DNA of 34,612 bases. It comes from Cytauxzoon felis. Its lineage: Eukaryota; Apicomplexa; Aconoidasida; Piroplasmida; Theileriidae. Position numbers and translations under genes: made by a program. The notes below the pieces were generated by a model. The model was not told the origin of the DNA, searched no databases, and saw only the letters and a list, made by a program, of their open reading frames with translations. Of the stretch, positions 10,613 through 20,859 are shown one piece after another (the first letter of the stretch is position 1; every line of letters starts with the position of its first letter). The stretch covers positions 1 to 34,612 of the forward strand of contig JAIQCW010000023.1 in assembly GCA_020283715.1 (NCBI GenBank), read 5' to 3'.

Positions 10613-12022
10613 ATGGCTATAAAGAAAATTAAAAGAATTAATAAATCACAAATAGAAACAATAGAACCACAATATAAAAAACCAATTCTATGTATGCTCT
10701 CATCTAATCATAATAATGATACCAAATTATTATTAAAAAATCTTTATCAAATCTGTAAATTAAATAGTATATTCCGTATCAATAAAACTAATAATTATAA
10801 TTGGAAAGATGAAAATCTTAAATTAAATATCAATCAAAAAAATCATATCTTAGCTGAATCCATATGTAATAAATTATCATGTGGTCTATATATTATCGGT
10901 AATTCTAATAAAAAAGACCAATCAATATAGGATTCGGTAGAATATATAATGGAACAATATTAGATTGTTGCCAATTAAAAGTTATAAAATTCAAATCTAT
11001 GGAATCATTCAATACTAAAGGTATTTATACATTTTTTTTAGCTTTTTTTTCATATATTAATACTAATTTTCGTCTATATATACCATATTTATCAATTATT
11101 TTATATTCTTTAACCATAGGTGCTGTCACATTTAATTCAAGACCATTAATCATAGCACAAGGAGCAGAATTCGGTCAAGATTCTGGACCTTTAAACACAG
11201 TACGTAATATACTACTCGATATCTTTAGAGGACCAACGTTTCCAAAACTCTCATTAAATAATATCGAACATGTCATCGTATTAACACTACTAGATCATGA
11301 AGCTGATCTAAGAAATAATCATACAACAAACACCTCTCCACCCGAGGTCCAATCCACCTCTCCTTCTCTTGCAGAGAGCTCTTCCAATTACCTATCCCTG
11401 AAGGGTAGAGCCACTCCCGGAGATCGTGGCGGTGAGAAGGGCAGTGATGGATCATCCATCATAGGAATGATGGAAGATGGTGCTAAGGATGTAGTGGATT
11501 GGACCTCAAGTGGAATACCTGGAAGCGATCGCCGGGAGCTGGAAGGGGAAGTAAATGGAGAAGCTGTCTGCAAGACGACGAAAGTTGGAGAAGATAATAA
11601 TGTAACCTCAAGTGCAGGTGTAGATATTGATGTATCATGTTTCAATTCATCTACATCGATTAGAGAGTATCCAAAGTTATTATTTCGACGTTATTCTATA
11701 AGACTATTGAAGAGTACAGGAGGTATTAATGAGAAAGTTCCATCCGTGAAATTGGATGAAATTGGTCCATCGATAGACTTTGAGATTGAGGAGGTGATGA
11801 TAGCAGATGATGAAAAGTTCAAGGCAGCAACTTCGGTTGTTAAAAAAACCTCATAAACTTGTAGCAGGTGTTGATGATGATAAGAAAAGGGTACCTACAA
11901 AGAGGAAGAATGTCCATAGTACTATTATGGGTAACTTAGAAGGTAGAGTATATGTTAATAGACAAGACATTAATAAATTATATACACCTCACACTAAAAA
12001 GAAGAGGAAATTAAAATCATAA
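10613..12022 (+). CDS. RPF2: Ribosome production factor 2 (Brix domain) with in-frame repeat insertion; two homopolymer frame breaks
   Basis: Exon 1 is 10613-11020, exon 2 is 11120-12022 (99-bp intron). RPF2 landmarks: GNSNKK then RPINIGFGRIYNG (family 'GSHSKKRPNNLVIGRMFD'), LLDIFRGPTFPKLSLN ('DFFRGPxxxxINL'), LLFRRYSIRLLKSTGG, VKLDEIGPSIDFEI ('ELEEIGPSLDF') and a basic tail with GRVYVNRQDINKL. RPF2 with RRS1 brings the 5S RNP into pre-60S particles. The frame must slip at A-run 10910-10915 (one base short) and A-run 11842-11848 (one base extra). Between residues TTNT and AGVDID, about 95 codons derive from the repeat element (11330-11620), open in frame with no usable splice pair that keeps the frame. 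They fall in a loop between conserved Brix strands. Confidence 0.87.
11330..11620 (+). repeat. Modular repeat element inside the RPF2 coding sequence
   Basis: Runs from CCACCCGAGGTCC to GTAACCTCAAGTG and includes all main modules. Translated in the host frame it starts PPEVQSTS and carries [17 protein letters not shown] and RRELEGEVN, the same peptide frame as the coding insertions in the secreted protein and CTU2. Confidence 0.92.
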
Positions 12023-12085
12023 TTTATTATTAATAATGTTAATTAATTAATTTATTTAAACTTATTTAAATTTTATAATCTTAAT

Positions 12086-15000
12086 ATGGAACCTGTAGTC
12101 TACTGGGAAAAACAGGACCCAAATACAAAAATGTGTGCCTTACATTGTTTAAATGCATTATTACAGGTAATTTCTACATATTTCTTATATAGATACTGTT
12201 TTTCTTAGGGACCCGTCTTCACAGAAGCCGAATTGTGTGAAATCTCACTCATGCTTGACTCCAGGGAAAACGAATTACTCAATATAAACGGTACGTTTAT
12301 ACATTTAGATAACTCTCTACTCGAGGTCTAATCCAACTCTCTTTCTCTTGCAGAGAGCTCTCCGCCTAGGTCTATCCTGCCGTCAGCTCTTCCAATTACT
12401 TCCCCGTACACGGTATAGCCACTCCCGGAGATCGTGGCGATGAAGAAGATGTAGTGATAGGACCTCAAGTGGAACCCGTAGCTGATCTCAGGGAAGCGTA
12501 GGGGGAGGTAAACAGATGAAGCCTCCACGGCGAGTGGAAGAAGAGTGGATTTGACCTCAGGTGGAATGGAGAGTGAATAGACTTCAGGATATTATTTACT
12601 TGAAATAATGGGATGGGGATAATTTGGATGAAAATGTTTGTTGTAAGAATATAGATAGAACACTTAGACAATGGTTGGACCTGGACCTGATGATGAATTT
12701 GCTAAGGTCCAAGGCAAGATTTCCATGTTCATCGCCGGATTTATTATGTTAACACCGCATAGAATCGCCATGACTTGTGCTCCTCATATATTGAAACGTT
12801 ATCATCTCCCTCCAGATGTTGTTGGACTCTTCATTTATAAAATCCATACTCCGATGGAGTTGTATAATGTGTTGGGACAATATATAGCAAATATTGTAGC
12901 ATGGATAGTTAGAATAGAACCACTTAATGCTCCTAGGTGGATTTATAGAGGATTCTCTATTGTATCCGTCTGGTTAATGTTTATATCTGGGATTCTATCA
13001 TATGTATTATTTAAATCTGGTGATGATTATGGTAAATTCAATGAATTCTTCTGGAGTGTCATCTTCATGACCTTTACCAATGGGTTATATTGTGCTTCAA
13101 CTTTTAAATTGGAAGGTTTCCTGGCTTCAATGTATGGTGCTGGTGTCCCTTCTTCCGGGTTCTTTACATTTTTCCTCCATAAAATATGCGAATGGTTATC
13201 CGTCAGATTTGATTGGGAGGATTTTGATAGAAGCATATTAAAGGTCCAATTTTGGGTCACTATATTAACACTAGGCCTATCTGCAATTTGGTGGACAGTG
13301 GATATTGGATGGGATATGTACAATACTGAAACAGATACAAGCACTAATCCTAAACGTGGTTTCGGTACAAAAAAATATCAATCTGGTGATAATCCTGATC
13401 AATCTAAAGAAACTCCTAATAAGGGTATTCTGAGATTATTTACTAATGGCAGTACATCTGATGCTAAAGATGTCGGCCATATTTATGACTGGTCGCCTAT
13501 ACTTATGTTGGCTTCATCATTGGGGACGGTTTATTTTTTCTATCCTTCCATCAGCCCATATCAACTCGTTGAGGATGATATTATGGGCAAACGTATTGAT
13601 TTATGGGTCCTATTCACTGCCGCCATACCGAATTTTGCGGTAGCTCTGCTGGATTTAATTGGAAATGATGCCGGTCCCAGTGAAAAATCATGGAACCAAA
13701 AAAATTCTAAGTGGTGGCAATTGTCATGGTTAGCTATAATACCTTATTTATTATGTATATTTATTTTTCTATCATTCATGCATTATCCGGATGGATTTTT
13801 TGGTAGGCATATGAGGAGTAAAAATTGGCTTGTGTATATCATCTGTATAACATTTAATTTCTTCCAAGAGTGGTTAGAATCTATCGGATTCGCAGGAGCA
13901 GGGGCACAAATACAACCCGATGCAGAGCAATGCGCTAGTGCAGGTGAAACTAAACCGTTTGATGTTGGTGGTAAAGCTGCTGGTAAAATAAATTCCGCTA
14001 AAGGTGCATTCAACGATGATATTGCTGCTTTTAATGTATTACTAACGATTACTATTGTGAACATATCAATGTTTGTGGATATAGGGTTATTTTCCCCCAT
14101 TTTTAATTTTATGGTGCTTGGTTGCAATCAACTTTTATTGTCTATATGATAATATATCTATTATTATAGGTAGTCGTAATGATACAGAGAGATTATTAGG
14201 TTTTAGAAATGTATCCGAATCGGGTCATTTTAATGTAACAGTTTGTTGACTGTTTATTATTTCCCCATCTTATTATTTATTTAAAGGTGTTGGAGAATGC
14301 ATTATTAAGGCGTGGTATATCGTGTGAATATTGTTCAATAAATAAATTAGAAGTATATTTCAGGTATTTTTATATATAATTATACCCATTCAATCTTAAT
14401 CAGATTGAATTCTATCGGATTCATCTGTAATATTCAAGCACACTGGTTCTGCCTCAGAAAACTTATCGATGATAAATGGTAAGCACAATAATACATCAAT
14501 ACATCTCCATTCCCTCTTCCATTGTTCCACTCGAGGTTCAATCCTACTCTTTTCGTCCTGCAGACAGCTCTTCCACCGAGGTCCAATCCGACTCTCCTTC
14601 CACTCGCCGTGGAGGCTTCTTCCAATTACCTATCTCTAAAGAGTATAGCCACTCCCGGAGATCGTGGCGGTGAGAAGTTAGTGATTGGACCTCAAGTGGA
14701 ACCTGGAAGCGATCTACGGGAGCTGGAAGGGGAAGTAAAAGGAAGAGGCCACCACGGCGAGTGGAAGACATCAGGTGGAATGAAGAGTAGGATTGGACCT
14801 CGAGTGGAGCGTCGAGATGAGGATGTTTTATAATATTCATTATGATAATTAGGTTTATATTGGATAGTATGAAGAGTGGTCCAATGAGTGTTGATTCAGA
14901 ATGGACGTATAATTATCTTACTGATATAATTAAAAATGAAAAGGGTGTAATATTCAGTGTTATACCAATTAATAATAATCAAACATTACCCATCGCTAAA

Positions 15001-16102
15001 CAATCACCATTTATAAAATTACAACCACATCAATTCTACCTCACATTATCAGAAATCAATGGTACGTATACATAAACACATTATCATATATATCCAGAAC
15101 GACTCAAAGATTCTGACGACTATGAAGTACGTTACACAAACATATATATGAAAACAACACCGTTATACAACGATGAATCATACCATTCCTATCTTCCAAC
15201 TCTACTCCATTCACCGTTCCACTCGAGGTCCAATCCACCTTTTTTTCGCCTTGCAGGCAGCTCTCCACCTGAGGTTACAACCAGTGTTCCACTCGCCGTG
15301 GAGGCCTCTTCTATTTACCTATCTCTAAAGAGTAGAGCCAATCCCAGAGATCGTGGCAGTGAGGAAGTTAGTGAATATGACCTCAAGTGGAAGACCCGAG
15401 AACGATCTACGGGAGTTTGAGGGGGAAATAAATAGAGAAGCTGACGGTAGGACCTCGAGTGGAGCCTCCACGGCGAGTGGGAAGACATCGAGTGGAAGAG
15501 CTGACGGCAGGATTAGACCTCAGGTGTAGTAGACAACATTTCGTTATTGTGTTATTCAATATATATATTATAGGAGCCGAGATCATTTCTGTATAAGAAC
15601 GGTACGAACCATTCTAAACCTGTTGTATGGCCAACTACTGGTGGAGTGTATGTTTAAATATATATATGAGATCAATTCATTTATATAGACGTTTAGATCA
15701 AGTATTGGAAGATAATCAAAATATTGACCCCATTGATGATAATGATGGAATTAAACTTGCTGTACGATTAGATGATGGTAGAGTTACAAAAAATTTCAAA
15801 CCCAATACACAAATAACACAAATTTTCCATTGGATTGAAGAGAAATCAAATAAAGATCTTAAAACATTAGATTTCTATTTTCTCATTCATACTGCACATA
15901 ATCAAAAGTATATTAAATATTGTAATGGTTCTATTGAACTCATTAATAATCAACAGGTATGTTGGAATTATATGTGATGATATGATGTACAATTTATATG
16001 ATCTTCATCAAACTTCTATAGTGTCCTATAGATGTGACTGACAAGACATTAAAAGAATTGGATTTTGCATCGCATGATATGTTGATATTACATTTAAGTT
16101 AA
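12086..16102 (+). CDS. Ataxin-3-like Josephin deubiquitinase with C-terminal UBX-like domain
   Basis: Ten exons: 12086-12166, 12209-12290, 14170-14240, 14287-14363, 14404-14478, 14853-15061, 15098-15126, 15574-15647, 15689-15956, 16022-16102; total 1047 nt, 348 residues. The Josephin domain has the catalytic Cys17 (KMCALHCLNALLQ, human LCAQHCLNNLLQ), His117 (CNIQAHWFCLRKL, human CNYKEHWFTVRKL) and, where human ataxin-3 has Asn134 (WFNLN), Asp133 (WFILD). From about residue 250 a UBX/ubiquitin-like domain follows (IKLAVRLDDGRVTKNFKPN ... KTLKELDFASHDMLILHLS). The Josephin-plus-Ubl layout is known from Plasmodium ataxin-3. Intron 2 (1879 bp) contains a repeat element and a complete Tpr gene; introns 5 and 7 carry further elements; the other introns are 36-65 bp. 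The stop overlaps the stop of the converging EF-hand gene. Confidence 0.92.
12307..12580 (+). repeat. Modular repeat element in ataxin-3 intron 2
   Basis: Lies just upstream of the nested Tpr gene. Contains CTACTCGAGGTC, the hairpin CTCCCGGAGATCGTGGC, the arm CCCGTAGCTGATCTCAGGG and CCACGGCGAGTGG, ending with GACCTCAGGTGG. Confidence 0.9.
12671..14149 (+). CDS. Tpr-family multi-pass membrane protein, complete, nested in ataxin-3 intron 2
   Basis: Intronless, 492 residues, about nine to ten hydrophobic segments (for example near residues 15-35, 95-115, 193-213, 275-293, 308-328, 355-378, 390-415 and 465-490). It shares SSLGTVYFFYPSISPYQLV, WLAIIPYLLCIFIF, MHYPDGFFGRHMRS and FQEWLESIGFAGAGAQ with the other Tpr-related sequences in this window. 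I recognise this C-terminal half as the Tpr/Tar family of Theileria; transport or surface roles are not established. The hydrophilic loop between the two membrane halves is only about 55 residues here, whereas the copy in SSRP1 carries over 700 in the same place. The stop codon lies only 20 bp before the host splice acceptor at 14169. Same strand as the host. Transcription from its own promoter or as part of the host pre-mRNA cannot be decided from sequence. Confidence 0.85.
   Translation: MVGPGPDDEFAKVQGKISMFIAGFIMLTPHRIAMTCAPHILKRYHLPPDVVGLFIYKIHTPMELYNVLGQYIANIVAWIVRIEPLNAPRWIYRGFSIVSVWLMFISGILSYVLFKSGDDYGKFNEFFWSVIFMTFTNGLYCASTFKLEGFLASMYGAGVPSSGFFTFFLHKICEWLSVRFDWEDFDRSILKVQFWVTILTLGLSAIWWTVDIGWDMYNTETDTSTNPKRGFGTKKYQSGDNPDQSKETPNKGILRLFTNGSTSDAKDVGHIYDWSPILMLASSLGTVYFFYPSISPYQLVEDDIMGKRIDLWVLFTAAIPNFAVALLDLIGNDAGPSEKSWNQKNSKWWQLSWLAIIPYLLCIFIFLSFMHYPDGFFGRHMRSKNWLVYIICITFNFFQEWLESIGFAGAGAQIQPDAEQCASAGETKPFDVGGKAAGKINSAKGAFNDDIAAFNVLLTITIVNISMFVDIGLFSPIFNFMVLGCNQLLLSI
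14526..14812 (+). repeat. Modular fold-back repeat in ataxin-3 intron 5
   Basis: Left CCACTCGCCGTGGAGG... and right ...CCACCACGGCGAGTGG face each other as inverted repeats. Between them lie TTACCTATCTCTAAAGAG, CTCCCGGAGATCGTGGC and the CGATCTACGGGAGCTGGAAG arm. This is one of the clearest full-length copies. Confidence 0.92.
15199..15530 (+). repeat. Modular repeat element in ataxin-3 intron 7
   Basis: Hinge CCACTCGAGGTCCAATCC at the left and GACCTCAGGTG at the right. Includes CCACTCGCCGTGGAGGC, the CCCAGAGATCGTGGC variant of the hairpin, and the GAACGATCTACGGGAGTTTG arm variant. Confidence 0.9.
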
Positions 16103-16548
16103 GTATTAACTATACAATTTAGAAATTCTTTAAAGTTTGCATTACCTTTTGGTAATCTTGTGTTTAATCTTATACGAGCATCATCACCTACATCCATACC
16201 AAGATTCTCAGCTAATTTTAATAATTCATCTACTGTAATCTCATTTGTTCCTTTGGTCAAGTTATCAAATACACCCTTGAGTATAGATTCTAATGATTTT
16301 GTCTTGATGGTATTATTAACAGCTTCTACAAAACTATGAAAATCCAACTCTGTACATAATTTATCATCAATTGTACCCATGGATTTCAAATGATCCAGTG
16401 CAAAGTTTAATTCCTCATCTTTATATTCTGTACCAAATGAATCCTTAAATATACACCTCAAGTCATTAACATCTATATGACCTTTATTACCTCTATCGAA
16501 ACATTTAAATACATTCATTAATTGAGAATTCTTTAATCCACCTTCCAT
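16099..16548 (-). CDS. EF-hand (calmodulin/centrin-like) protein
   Basis: A single-exon product of 149 residues from MEGGLKNSQLM; an in-frame ATG at 16596 would add 16 residues that do not look like the family. The first EF-hand is intact: FKCFDRGNKGHIDVNDLRCI has the D-x-N-x-G-x-I spacing. The later helices (LDFHSFVEAVNN, EITVDELLKLAENLGM, NFKEFLNCIV) follow the EF-hand pattern of calmodulin-like proteins but have lost most calcium ligands, so probably only one site binds calcium. The precise subfamily is not resolved. It converges on the ataxin-3 gene: its TAA (16101-16099) and that gene's TAA (16100-16102) share the palindrome TTAA. Confidence 0.8.
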   Translation of the reverse strand: MEGGLKNSQLMNVFKCFDRGNKGHIDVNDLRCIFKDSFGTEYKDEELNFALDHLKSMGTIDDKLCTELDFHSFVEAVNNTIKTKSLESILKGVFDNLTKGTNEITVDELLKLAENLGMDVGDDARIRLNTRLPKGNANFKEFLNCIVNT

Positions 16549-16718
16549 TTTATATATGCTGTCCATATGAAATACATCTACACACCATAGACACACCTAC
16601 ACATGGACTGTATAAGATATTGGATACCTAGAGATGAATCACTTGTGTTACTTAACTAACGTATAAATTTTCATTTTTTTAAAGGAAATTAAAATTAAAA
16701 TTCGTTTTATATAATCTT

Positions 16719-18941
16719 CTATACACTCGTTCCAGAAATTTGCTCTGCTTCAGCAGACGCTATTATACGACCACAAACGTCGACAAGTTGAGAATTTATA
16801 AAGGTTAAAATCATAGCCATCAAGTCTATATTGCCACTATTGGCCAATTTTAATGATATTACGTGCTTTACCTTGTCAAATTGCTCCTTGAATTGGGCTG
16901 ATATCATTATCAATCTTGCAACCTCACTGCTTGCATCACCCAGTAAAATCCCACCAGCCTTCATAATCTCACCAGGTAAGTCGCTAACAACTCCCAGTGG
17001 AGTAGTTTTAACGTCACCACCGTGAGATGAGTCTTCTGTCTTGGCTTCAGTACTGTCGGTTGCTAGAGTTTTCGTAGGTTTAGTAAGGATTTGATCATAT
17101 TTACTAGTCAATGCGTCCTTAAATTTACCAAATAAGCCCCTCTTCTTCTTTTTATCCTTCTTTTTCTTGCCCTTGACATCAGTATCTGAGGTATTGTCAT
17201 CATCATTCTTACCATCTTCAGTTCCGTCTTTCTCTTCTACAGTTGAGGTCTTCCACTCGCCGTGGAGGCTTTCCTTATTTACTTCTCCCTCCGCTTCCCT
17301 GAGATCAGCTACGGGTTCCACTTGAGGTCCAGTACTATTATTCATTCCACTTCCATCTACACCTCCATCTTCGCCACGATCTCCGGGAGTGGCATTACCC
17401 TTCAGGGATAGGTAATTGGAAGAGCTGTCTGCAGGACCAACGGTGGAGTCGAGTGGAACAGTGGTTGTAACCTCAGGTGGAGATCTGTCTTCAAAACCTT
17501 CGGTAGATGGATGTTCTTCATCATGATGACTTTTACTTTGAGGTAATTTATATCTTGGTGCCACTTTAGGTGGTGTAAGTTCAATACCGTATTCTTCTGG
17601 TGCTGATGCTTTAGAAGGTAGTGCTGGGTAGAGTCTATCATCCATACCATCACCACTGGTCGCTTCCTCATATGTTGGTAACTTTACAAGTTCACCATCT
17701 ATATATTCATACCCCTTTGGTACTTTATAATGTACATTTACTATACGTGGCGCTGTGGAATTATCGATGGTGGGTTCTTTCCTTGTATTCGTCACTTGGA
17801 TTCTATAACTTCCATTTTTTAGAATCCTCTGTATATCGTCATACAACTCCCTCACCTCCGCTACTATTGTAAAACTCGATTGCTTACTTGCATAATTCCA
17901 TTTGTATTTCGTTTCTATCTGATCTTTTAGCTCCTTCAACTTATTATACGTCTCCATAACTTTGCTGTAGCCTTGTTCTGGCTTCTTAGCTACGTATAAA
18001 CCCAATTCATTGACCTTATCCAATAATTTCTTCACCTCTGACAATGACTTCTTGATATCCTTCGCGTTATTTATTGATGTCTCCTTTAAATTTTTCATTG
18101 TATCCCTATATGACGCGCATTTTTCGTACAATTCATTAATAGCATTTAAATCAATTTTAAAGAACCCTTTAAATTTAGCCTCATCTAATGATACTAATGC
18201 CTTTGTTGTAATCGATTCAACCTCATTATGATCAAATACTATTCTATCTGATGATTCCATAGCCTCAATTGATGACTTCATAGATAATATATGAGCTTCA
18301 GCCGATTTAGACAACACTTCTAATAAATATCTATACGCTACTAAACGACTTGTAGCATGCTCCAACTTTTTTACAGGACCATTCATCTGCTTATTATACT
18401 CCTTCAAATACTCCAACATCTCCTTCAAACGATCATGTGAATTTAATATCATCGATACAGATTTTTTAGCACCACTTACAATCACTTTAGGTTGTACTGC
18501 ATGTCTTTCAAAATCCTTCTTCAATTTACCATTATACTTTGTAGATTGACTATACTCCTTCTTAGCCTTTGATGTATACGCCAATATATTCTGTAATAAT
18601 GAGCTTATACTGTCTCTAACTTCGATCTGATCATCCACATATTTCTGTACAGTCGATATATAAGACTTCAATGATGAATCCTTTAAATAGGGCACCAGGT
18701 TATTAAATGCATTGTCAAAATCCTTCAATGATTTCTTACCCATCAATTCACTTATTTCCGACACCTCCAATATCTCATTATAAACCTTCTTCTGCTCAAT
18801 TATAGAATCACCAGCCTTCTTTATAGTAAATGGTGATATGATATCAACATCCACTGCATCGTCGGGTGTACCATATGAAAATTCATGTAAACTAACAACA
18901 ACTAGAGTACATAATACATTTAAATACATAGAGTTTGCCAT
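16719..18941 (-). CDS. Large secreted coiled-coil protein with in-frame repeat insertion, function unknown
   Basis: A single exon of 740 residues. The N-terminus (MANSMYLNVLCTLVVVSLHE) is a signal peptide. Residues about 40-380 are charged and helical with many heptad-like stretches (SVSMILNSHDRLKEMLEYLK, KSLSEVKKLLDKVNELGLYV), suggesting coiled coil. A Pro-rich, acidic middle (about 390-480, including LPTYEEATSGDG) leads into roughly residues 473-567, which are translated repeat element ([36 protein letters not shown]). A KKKKDKKKKR basic patch follows, then a helical C-terminal domain. No membrane anchor or known domain is recognised. A secreted piroplasm protein acting at the parasite surface or in the host is an inference only. 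The repeat sits in the low-complexity linker, where an insertion would be tolerated. Confidence 0.8.
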   Translation of the reverse strand: MANSMYLNVLCTLVVVSLHEFSYGTPDDAVDVDIISPFTIKKAGDSIIEQKKVYNEILEVSEISELMGKKSLKDFDNAFNNLVPYLKDSSLKSYISTVQKYVDDQIEVRDSISSLLQNILAYTSKAKKEYSQSTKYNGKLKKDFERHAVQPKVIVSGAKKSVSMILNSHDRLKEMLEYLKEYNKQMNGPVKKLEHATSRLVAYRYLLEVLSKSAEAHILSMKSSIEAMESSDRIVFDHNEVESITTKALVSLDEAKFKGFFKIDLNAINELYEKCASYRDTMKNLKETSINNAKDIKKSLSEVKKLLDKVNELGLYVAKKPEQGYSKVMETYNKLKELKDQIETKYKWNYASKQSSFTIVAEVRELYDDIQRILKNGSYRIQVTNTRKEPTIDNSTAPRIVNVHYKVPKGYEYIDGELVKLPTYEEATSGDGMDDRLYPALPSKASAPEEYGIELTPPKVAPRYKLPQSKSHHDEEHPSTEGFEDRSPPEVTTTVPLDSTVGPADSSSNYLSLKGNATPGDRGEDGGVDGSGMNNSTGPQVEPVADLREAEGEVNKESLHGEWKTSTVEEKDGTEDGKNDDDNTSDTDVKGKKKKDKKKKRGLFGKFKDALTSKYDQILTKPTKTLATDSTEAKTEDSSHGGDVKTTPLGVVSDLPGEIMKAGGILLGDASSEVARLIMISAQFKEQFDKVKHVISLKLANSGNIDLMAMILTFINSQLVDVCGRIIASAEAEQISGTSV
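17235..17500 (-). repeat. Modular repeat element inside the secreted-protein coding sequence
   Basis: Hinge TCCACCTGAGGTTAC at the host-5' end, hairpin GCCACGATCTCCGGGAGTGG, arm TTCCCTGAGATCAGCTACGG and CCACTCGCCGTGGAGGC. Read in the host frame it gives the same peptide modules as the RPF2 insertion. Confidence 0.92.
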
Positions 18942-19299
18942 TTTTAATAAAAAATTATATATCTATCAACTAATCTCAAAGATTATTATACCGGTAAATG
19001 GAACTCCGGTGAAAAGACCATTAAAATTACAGCTATTTTACAGATATTAAAACCTTATAAAGTATAGATTTATGATATTTTATATACAATCAATTGAAAT
19101 TTATATAATTTCTATACCAATATAGATGTATGGACGTCTAGAATATCTCCGATTCAAATTTTCCATTTTCAGATCCATGTGGCGAAGTCACGTATTAAAT
19201 GCTATATAAGAAGTAAAATGATGTAATTATTAAGCGAATAGAATATGTATGCTGATTTTGATCTGTAGAAATTCCATTGTTGCAATGAAAATCTAGACA
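18942..19299. other. Intergenic, AT-rich, no feature seen
   Basis: About 360 bp upstream of the secreted-protein start. It should include that gene's promoter and 5' leader. No repeat module and no supported exon. Confidence 0.5.
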
Positions 19300-20515
19300 G
19301 ATGGTATATATGGGATGAAAAATAACCATGAAGCGTGATATATTGCATACCATCTAGCACTAGGATCTTCTTGAGGACCACTTTCTGGTTTAGGTTTTCT
19401 CATCCAAAGCCTACTAAATGTTGAACATGCACATGAATTTTCGAAAAGACAAATATGGGGTTGAAGACTATTGTTCCATTCATAGTTGGGTAATTTTATA
19501 CGCGAGAAATCAGACTTTTATAATGTAAATGAAGGGATATAAGGAATGAAGTAGTTAATTGGAATGAACAACATGAATATTGGGGACCAGTGTATTCTAT
19601 TATAATCATTAAATACATTATTTTCACCAATACCAAATAGTAGAGCAAGACCAGAATCATTACGTTTAGTATCACTTAAATTTTCTGCTAATGGAGTATA
19701 ACCTGGATCACCAGCAAGTCCACCGCTAATTGTACCGAGTTGAGTTGCAAGATTTTGTTCAATTGTGTTACCATTTGATCCACCGGGTCTTATATTTTGA
19801 AAAGTATTATTTGTATCTTTCAACCATGAATAGACTTTAGTGGAGCTATTATACGTCCGCTTATACCATATATTGTTATCAGGAACATCTTTATTACTTT
19901 TAGTGTGGTAAATACAGAGGCTCTAGAATGTTTATAATAATTATATCCTTCAACAGGTGTACCACCACTAGGATTTTCTTCTACATTAATTTGTTTAGCG
20001 GCAATCTCAGTTAAACCATAATTACCACTCTGTTTCTCCAATTTAATCTCAACATCATCTTTAATTGTAGTCAATAGATTACCAAAACCAGTAGGAGCAT
20101 TACTTTCCGTATATTCTGTCCAATTACTCGTCTGTTGTGTAACATCTTCTTTATAAAATATCTTCGCCTCACTAGAGGTTTTAACCTTTAAAGCACCTTT
20201 AGGACTCTTTACATAATAATACACTTCATAGACATCTGAAATAGAATTAATTACACCTTGTAATGTAGCAGTTCTACCACCATTCTTTATTGTTCTGTTC
20301 AATGTAAATGGTCCTCCATTTAGTAATGTATGGATGTAGAATTGGAAAGTATTACTGGGACTAGCGGTAAAGCTTGCATCCTAATACCTAACTTTCACAT
20401 TATTACTTCCATCTTGATAAGTTCTAGTTTCACCTTCAGTAAGAGTTGTGCCTTCATTAATCTTCAATTGAATTTCTGGTGGTGTTGACCCTCCACTTCC
20501 CCCACAATTTTACAT
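19300..20515 (-). pseudogene. Degenerate Tpr-related gene
   Basis: Read on the minus strand from about 20515, the sequence is a clear paralogue of the nested gene 26135-23880: FYIHTLLNGGPFTLNRTIKN, SDVYEVYYY, ATQLGTISGG then PGYTPLAENLSDTKRND, IHWSPIFMLF and, further down, ARWYAIYHASWLFFIPYIPS (near 19350). The frame is broken by an in-frame TAG at about 20383, a shift at about 19820 and an early stop after RIHWSPIFML..., and the membrane part is collapsed. No homopolymer explains these breaks. The N-terminal half is missing, as in the two nested truncated copies. Unlike the other copies it has no modular repeat next to it. Confidence 0.8.
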
Positions 20516-20859
20516 TACTTCGTTCCATATAATTTATTCTAGTGGGGAAATTTTCATTCACATGGTTAAAATTATATACATTATACTTGTTTAAATATGG
20601 ATTAGATGGAATTTTAATGTTATAATGGTTCATTTCAATATAATGCAGTAATTTATAAACTTAATTTAGACATGTATAATATGGGGTAATTTATTATAGT
20701 ACAAATTGAAGTATACTAACTATATTATACTTATAACAAACTACTCTATACATTTATTAATATTCTTAGAATCTACTACTATCATCTACTACATAGAACC
20801 CCATTATTTCAATTTTATATATAATTTCAGACGTTGGAATATATAAAAACTATAGAAAA
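20516..20859. other. Intergenic, no feature seen
   Basis: About 340 bp of AT-rich sequence between the pseudogene and the LCMT stop codon. No exon or repeat module was recognised. Confidence 0.5.

Noticed and set aside
10897..10935. A 37-base intron (GTAATT...ATATAG) to repair the RPF2 frame
   Set aside because: It would remove NSNKKRPIN, which matches the strongly conserved GSHSKKRPNN block; a missing A in the A-run keeps it.
12291..14169. Assembly chimera as an explanation for the Tpr gene within ataxin-3
   Set aside because: Not excluded for certain, but the same arrangement at three loci, with intact host splice sites and phase on both sides, makes it unlikely.
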